Shown here: positions 58,381-64,000 of the stretch, piece by piece
How positions within the stretch are numbered: the first letter of the stretch is position 1
Layout of the letters: every line of letters starts with the position of its first letter
Assembly (NCBI RefSeq): GCF_008831285.2
Contig: NC_045142.1
Coordinates: 17,857,354-17,921,353, forward strand
DNA length: 64,000 nt
Origin: Nymphaea colorata
Taxonomy: Eukaryota > Streptophyta > Magnoliopsida > Nymphaeales > Nymphaeaceae
Direction: 5' to 3'
Notes under the pieces: generated by a model
What the model was told of the DNA's origin: nothing
The model's input: the letters and a program-made list of their open reading frames with translations, nothing else
The model's database searches: none
Position numbers and translations under genes: made by a program

Positions 58381-59159
58381 AAACCTCATTGAGCCTTTCT
58401 TCTAGGCTCATGCTTGTGCGGAGCATCTCAAGAGCAGTCTTGAGTCTGGGCTTATCTTGATATATGAGTTTGTTGCTTCTGATCTGAACAATAAGAACAC
58501 AAACCCTTGTAAGATTAAAAAACAAAACAAGGAATAAAGAACATAAGGTAAAACTATTTACTATGAAAGGACATATATAAGTGTGACAAGTTCCTAGACC
58601 AGATAGGGCCATTATTGTGGAGCTGGAGCCAGAGAGGGCAGAGGGTGGCAATAAATGGGAAACCTGACCAAGCTCAGACCTCCAACAACATGGGGTTTCT
58701 CCGACGGTCCTGTGAAACATCAGGCTTCCTCACAGCAATCTCTTAATGAACATCTTTAATTAGCTGCCTCAAGGGGTGACTTGTCAGACAAGGGGTGAAT
58801 AAAAGGTATATCATTTATTCGATTTTTGTAGACGCTACTCTACTAGATGTTTTATTTTTGTGGGTGAGATCGTAAAAAGGTGGGATCACAATAGTCAAGT
58901 TGAAGGGTGTATGGTACCCCACTCAGGTCCTGACGCAACCCAAAACTCCAAAGACAGAGGAAACAGAGAGGCCCCGGGGTTCAATCGAAACATCCATCTA
59001 GTTGCTTATTTCTTGTATATTCACTATGAATAATTGCTAACTTAGACACCCCACACACACACATTTATAATATATAGGTGGAAAATTTTGAGGATTATGC
59101 ATACTGATTTACAAGTCATTCAATCAACTTAATTGATAATTCTCAAAGCAACACATGCC

Positions 59160-59225
<66 letters not shown>

Positions 59226-62200
59226 ATCTTGGTCATCCATCTTTGCTTTATTCATCTTGAAAAGATAGATGGCCGAGATAAAAACAAGAAACAAAAATAA
59301 AACTTTGATTAACATAACTTTGGTTGGGCTTTCAAAAAATGAGAAAAGACTCAAGGAGGCCACACACCGACACCTAGCTCCGCCGCCATCTCAAGATTTT
59401 AATTTTCTTTTTCTTATTTTTAAGTTTGAATTTCAACGTGCTTAGATTTTTAAAATACCTAAATTAAAACCTAAAGCCTTGTCCTCTCCAAACTTTTCTA
59501 AGAAAAGGATAAGAACGCCTATATAGGCCTTCATATTCAAACACGTCACGCTATCGAGAAAACGGCAGAACAAGATCACGCAGGGTCCACAATGCCCAAT
59601 AGTGAACGGCATTTAAGAAAAAATATAATTCAACACTTACAACTTGTAGGTTGGTCAACAAACCATATATTAATTCTGAATAATTTTTCTTTTACTTGAA
59701 ACTTTTAAAACCTAAGTCTTCTTGACACATGATGCTTAGGAAAAAAAAGAAAAACGCAAGTTCTCTTGTATATGCAAATCTTACTAGATTGTGGGAAAAA
59801 AATGTAAAAAAACTATGAAATTCTACAGCTTCTTCGTGATCTTGAAAGATCATGTTTCTTCAAATTTTTAACTAAAAGAAAGCCAACTGCCAAGTTGAGA
59901 ATTTGAACATAAAAGTTTATTTCTGTAAAAAAAAAAATTACAAGAAATATTACTTGGTGCATTTAGTTTAAAGATGGCTACAGCGCCTGCCACTTGTGTT
60001 AGGTGGACCAGGAAAGTGATAGCGTGATGCATGAACGGGGGATGTCGTGTTTGAGCAAGGCACTGTGGATCGTGATTCGTGAACAAAATAAATGAAAAAT
60101 AATAAAAGAAAATAAATAATCATTTATGTCGTATTTATCAAATTGATATAGGAGACACGAACTGCTCCTTGTACTTATTTTTCAGAAAAGATTTAACATT
60201 GTGCCCAAAAGTCATTATAAGATCCAACAACTTCTGAATGGCTTCATCTAGAAACAAAATTGGAAACTTGTAATTCCCAAACAAGTTGGATTCGTGCAAC
60301 CACTCTTGTACAAATCAGATGTTGAAAAGAAGAAAATCATGAAATTCAAAAAAAAATAACCAGAGAAAACCAGGATGATCGTGGCAGGCGCTGGTGTTCC
60401 TATTGCTAATGATGAAGTAGAACAGTAATGGCTACTTAAATTGAGCAGAAATCATTTTACCTCTTCCCTTTTGACTGGATCTTTGAAGGCTGAATCTATG
60501 ACATCCTTGGTTGGAACGATCTTCCACTTGGGTATCAGTTCTTCAATGGTTGTCAGTATGTTGACAACAACTGGATGTGGTTTCACTTCCTCTGATATCT
60601 GCAGAAGAAGCAGGTTGTTGGTGTCAAAACAAGATTGGAAAAAGAAAATCATATTATAATATTCAATCTTTCAACTGTTGATTACAACTTTATGAGCTAC
60701 ATTATTCAAATATGTCTGTTAGGAAATAATGTTCTGAAAAGTTGCCATGATTCTAAGTCACTTTATAAACTGTTTACAGTACAAATTTGCTCGCAGATAT
60801 TAAGTTTATAACCAATTTGACTCTTCTGGGCAACAGTGGGGAGAACCAAGCTGCCATTTTTCTCTTCTTTCTTTGAAAAGATCTACCTGCCCTTTGAATC
60901 TTAGGCATGAAGGAAAGCAATCTGGCCATACCCAGTTGCAGAAGCTATTTAATGGTTTCCATAAAAGGACTGCTGGCAGCTGCTAACTTTTCCCAAGAAC
61001 AGTTTCACACGTTAGAATTTAAAATAATCCAGAAGGGAAGAAAGTCCACGCAAAGTAGATAGAAATCAAGTCTCGTGGAAGTGCCAACCTTACGAAATAT
61101 TGCAGTAAATTATAATGCAAAGAATTACAATGTTATCTTCGGTCCTATCGTGAGCGTAAAGAAAAATAAATGCAGAAGTCATTGCTTCCGTTCTTTAAAT
61201 TCAACAATAGAACGAGTCCCGAGATATCTCTTCACTGATACAAAAGAATATCCTTAGGAGCTGATTTTCTCGGAAGGGGTGGTATATTCTATGAAATATC
61301 ACATTCTTTCTGCAACTTGATACCCAGAAAACAGTAATTATGGGAAATTTTAATAGATTTATACACTTTATGAACTTTTACATGCTCACATTTGCAGTAT
61401 TTTTCCTAAGCAGTTTATTTGAGAAATCTGTTCTTTTTTTTTTTTTTCCAAGTATCGCTAGATTATCCTCTCCAGTATCTTCCCAAGAAGAAGATTCATA
61501 GCAGTGTTACAAGAAGAAGAAAAAGATTTCCCCATGAATCTATCAACACCCATCATACCTCCGCAGGAAGTTATGGCCTTTAGAAAGGATTCACCTACCT
61601 TGCACATAGGGGCAACTAGGACAGCACCGTTCCAGAAAAATGGATCCTTTCTGTGCAGCAACAGAGCCACAGCTCCTCCCATGGACTCCCCATACAGGAA
61701 CCTTGCCTTGTCTCTGTACGCCTCCTCTTCTGCTTGACCATCAAAAGAATCAGAAACAGAGAAGAGGAAACAGGGATATTTTTTAGAAGAAAGCACAAAC
61801 ATCCTGTTCTGACTTGTGAGTATCCTCCATCTTTCGTGGAGATTGTGAAAGAGATTAAACAATTGAGTATCTGAGAGAGCAAATTACCACAGACGGATTT
61901 AAAGAAATCGTCGCAATCATTAACAATGTTGCCGAATTTCTTGATGTAGCAGCGTGCGCCCTGGGATTTGCCGTGGCCTTCATAATCTATACCGAAGACG
62001 CCGAATCCTGCTGAAGCGAGTCTCACCCCACAACCTGGATCAATTTCCGTGAACCGAATCAAACAAAGGCACTTGAACAGGGAGTTCCAATTTTCAGAAC
62101 ATCTGCTACCATACTTTCCATGCAAAGAACACAGTAAGCCTAAATGGTTTCTGATCAAGTGAAACTCTTGGATTTCTGCAATTTTTTTCTTTTCAGGTTC

Positions 62201-62676
62201 TACATAAAATTCATGAACTCAAGGTAAGAAATTTAGATTGCTCATTCAGGGAACGGCAATGACGGTAAACAACAGACTGCAACATTAAGGATGAAGCTTC
62301 ACTATGTGACAAGTTGATAAATAGTGCTTGAATCTCTTGAATAGATTCCATTACCTCTCATAAACCCACTGCATTCCATACCATACCCTGCAACACAACA
62401 CAAAAACTTAGTTAATAGAGAACGATTCTGGGACAGGCAATCACTGAATGGCAGGGGAGAGAGGCTCTACCATGGCAAAGAAAAATCAGAGCTTTTGGAG
62501 GAACGAGTGGCAGCCATCTACAAGTAAAGAGTTGCACTCCCCTCTGATTCTTTATGTACTCCTGTTTCAATTCACCGCAGAATTTGATCTCACACATCAG
62601 CAAAGACATCACTTAACGAGAGAGAGAGAGAGAAAGATGGTTAGTGCAGACTTGCCTCTTGGTATTCAAAATCCAT
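57244..62676 (-). CDS. Alpha/beta hydrolase, monoacylglycerol lipase / caffeoylshikimate esterase-like
   Basis: Eight exons on the minus strand: 62676-62656, 62561-62471, 62387-62355, 62034-61888, 61732-61599, 60598-60461, 58483-58385 and 57636-57244. They give 1056 nt, 351 aa, with all phases consistent. The start MDFEYQEEYIKNQRGVQLFT resembles family N-termini. Motifs: FLCHGYGMECSGFMR, FGIDYEGHGKSQG, the nucleophile elbow GESMGGA, the acid LHGEADTVTDP and the His in YPGMWHGLTSGEPD, completing a Ser-Asp-His triad. The family hydrolyses monoacylglycerols, and relatives act on caffeoylshikimate in lignin synthesis; the substrate here is unknown. No signal peptide. The C-terminus has a Gly-rich extension of about 50 residues ending GRPMYQCRQSAM. 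Apparently intact. Confidence 0.93.
58305..58379. repeat. (GA)n microsatellite beside a splice donor
   Basis: About 37 GA units. On the gene strand it is a CT run that begins 6 bases into intron 7 (donor GAG|GTTTGC at 58385/58384). Confidence 0.95.
59165..59222. repeat. (AT)n(AG)n microsatellite in intron 6 of the hydrolase
   Basis: AT run followed by an AG run inside the intron between 60461 and 58483. Confidence 0.9.
62562..62655 (-). other. GC-AG intron 1 of the hydrolase gene
   Basis: The 94-bp intron starts GAG|GCAAGT and ends AAACAG|GAG. The non-canonical GC donor has an otherwise perfect consensus. It follows a coding first exon of only 21 bases and joins MDFEYQE to EYIKNQRG. Confidence 0.75.
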
Positions 62677-62985
62677 CTAGAAAGAAACACAACGAATCTG
62701 CAACTGCAAGAAAGAATCATAAACCCACTTCATTGTTGAGAAGAGGAAGCATTTGGAAGGCAATAACAAACGCGTGAGGTTCATAACTCACCAATAGGAC
62801 GTTTCTCTCCTCCTCTTTTCTTTGGCTTCTGATGAAACGAAGCGTCGGCCTGCTTGATTTAAAAAGAAAAAGGCAAACAGAAAGTAAAAAGTAAGGGATG
62901 AAGACGAAAACGGTGGAAGCGGTGATCTCTTTCTCTTTCACTTTCTTTCTCCATCTCCATCTCCATCTCTATCTCTGTCGACGTG

Positions 62986-62993
62986 AATTTATA
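62986..62993 (-). promoter_or_regulatory. TATA box of the hydrolase gene
   Basis: TATAAATT on the minus strand, about 310 bases before the ATG. Three ATGGAG hexamers near 62966-62949 lie close to the expected start site and open a 35-codon upstream frame that ends before the main ATG. Confidence 0.55.
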
Positions 62994-62996
62994 GGG

Positions 62997-64000
62997 AGAA
63001 CGGCTTCGCCTGCTTCTACTTTCATTTGCCCCGCTGTTAATTTTTTGTTTCTGTTTTTTGGTAAAATAACATACTTTATTCAGAACAGTCCTTCATTTAT
63101 ATTTATATTGCAAGAGACACCATCTCTTAAGTAGTTTTACTCCCTCCCTCATTTTAGGCCGGAAGTTGCTAACTAATAAGAGAGATGTAATTGGTTCGGG
63201 TTCAAGTCGCTTCCGCACTTCACCAAATTGGATTGTGCATAAGGGGATTCAGATTCAGATACAAATGTGAACCTTAGCTTTCAAAACTGAATTTAGATCT
63301 GACTAGTGTAAGATCTGAAATCTATATGTAACGTGGACGGTTTTCTTATCATATATTAGTCACACTGAACTCGGATTCGGATTCAGTTATGAACCTGCAT
63401 GTGAATTGGATTAGTGATCCCATCCAGATTTGTTTATCAAATCCAATTAAATGAATCCAAAATAAGAGCACCAATTGATTTACCTACATCATTTTGTAAC
63501 TATTATATAACAGCATCCAGAGGGTTGGGTTGGTACAAGGGGATAGAGTAGCTATTGGCATGCAACTAGTCTCTGCTTCAATTTCCAGGGGCCAATTCTC
63601 TATGATACAAATGAGGGACCACCAACATGTAAGTTGAAGCGCAGAGGAACGGCATCTCGAGGCACCAAAATAGATCTTGTACTCTAAGTGATGAGGGGTT
63701 AAAAAAATAATTGGAGCACCCAAGCCGTTTTAAGGTGGTGTTTGACATCAAGAACACTAACATAGCATTTCTTGAATGTCCCAAAGATTAAGACAACAAA
63801 TTCTTGACACCAACATTATGTTTCATGAATCTGTCTCAAAGATTATAGCATGTAATTCATAAAATTATTTTACAAATATACCTCAATTTTTATCAATGAT
63901 TCATGGAACACTATCTCACTAAGCGATCTTGTTTGATCATCCAAACAAGAGGTTAAAAGAAAACAAAATTTTGCATTCTTGGTTTTGATTTGGAGACATA
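62997..64000. other. Upstream region of the hydrolase gene, no further gene
   Basis: AT-rich, with a (CCATCT)n-like stretch nearby. Text around 63735-63950 resembles a decayed small TIR element. No coding similarity seen to the window end. Confidence 0.45.

Noticed and set aside
58286-58720. 144-codon ORF with a Ser-Leu run
   Set aside because: Product of the (CT)n microsatellite read through hydrolase exon 7 and neighbouring intron.
62840-62966. Upstream ORF (ATGGAG repeats) as a conserved peptide uORF
   Set aside because: The ATGs lie at or near the expected transcription start and the peptide is low-complexity; transcription of this part is not shown.

Overview
The window is nuclear DNA of a flowering plant. 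It has spliced genes of plant families (UDP-glucuronate decarboxylase, pollen Ole e 1-like protein, CDR1/ASPG1-type aspartic proteases, plant monoacylglycerol-lipase-like hydrolase), Ty3/gypsy debris, an endogenous plant pararetrovirus (Caulimoviridae), MITE-like elements and many (AT)n/(CT)n microsatellites. I cannot name the species from sequence alone.

Layout. 416-8215 is a composite mobile-element locus. Two inverted arms of about 1.77 kb (416-2182 and 6451-8215) each hold the same flank, a 171-bp LTR, a tRNA-Met primer site and the start of a gypsy gag. They enclose a 3.85-kb minus-strand caulimovirid fragment with an unbroken RT-RNase H frame, two further ORFs, a repeat-rich intergenic region, promoter, poly(A) signal, primer-binding site, leader and the start of the viral gene set. 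A decayed gypsy pol follows on the plus strand (8290-10608). After an 888-bp TIR element come the last three exons of a PRL1-like WD40 gene (13118-13658, plus). 13.7-25.6 kb is gene-poor, with MITEs and microsatellites.

Three apparently complete genes follow. A Golgi-type UDP-glucuronate decarboxylase (UXS, 25795-30855, plus; 7 exons, 444 aa) has an intron with the marks of a U12-type AT-AC intron. An Ole e 1-like secreted protein (38655-39426, minus; 2 exons, 161 aa) is next. An alpha/beta hydrolase of the monoacylglycerol lipase / caffeoylshikimate esterase-like family (57244-62676, minus; 8 exons, 351 aa) has a GC-AG first intron. Between them lies a CDR1-like aspartic protease pseudogene (42930-45435) interrupted by a palindromic block of ASPG1-like protease sequence. 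Two related, oppositely oriented non-coding LTR-like repeats (about 32640-34780 and 50600-52880) and a direct repeat pair (39952-40817 and 55711-56559) frame this part.

The genes are ordinary unlinked plant loci, not an operon or joint pathway. UXS makes UDP-xylose for cell walls, the Ole e 1-like protein is probably extracellular, and the hydrolase belongs to a lipid/phenylpropanoid esterase family. The unusual content is in the virus/retrotransposon composite, the unusual introns and the nested protease palindrome. No tRNA, rRNA or CRISPR was found.
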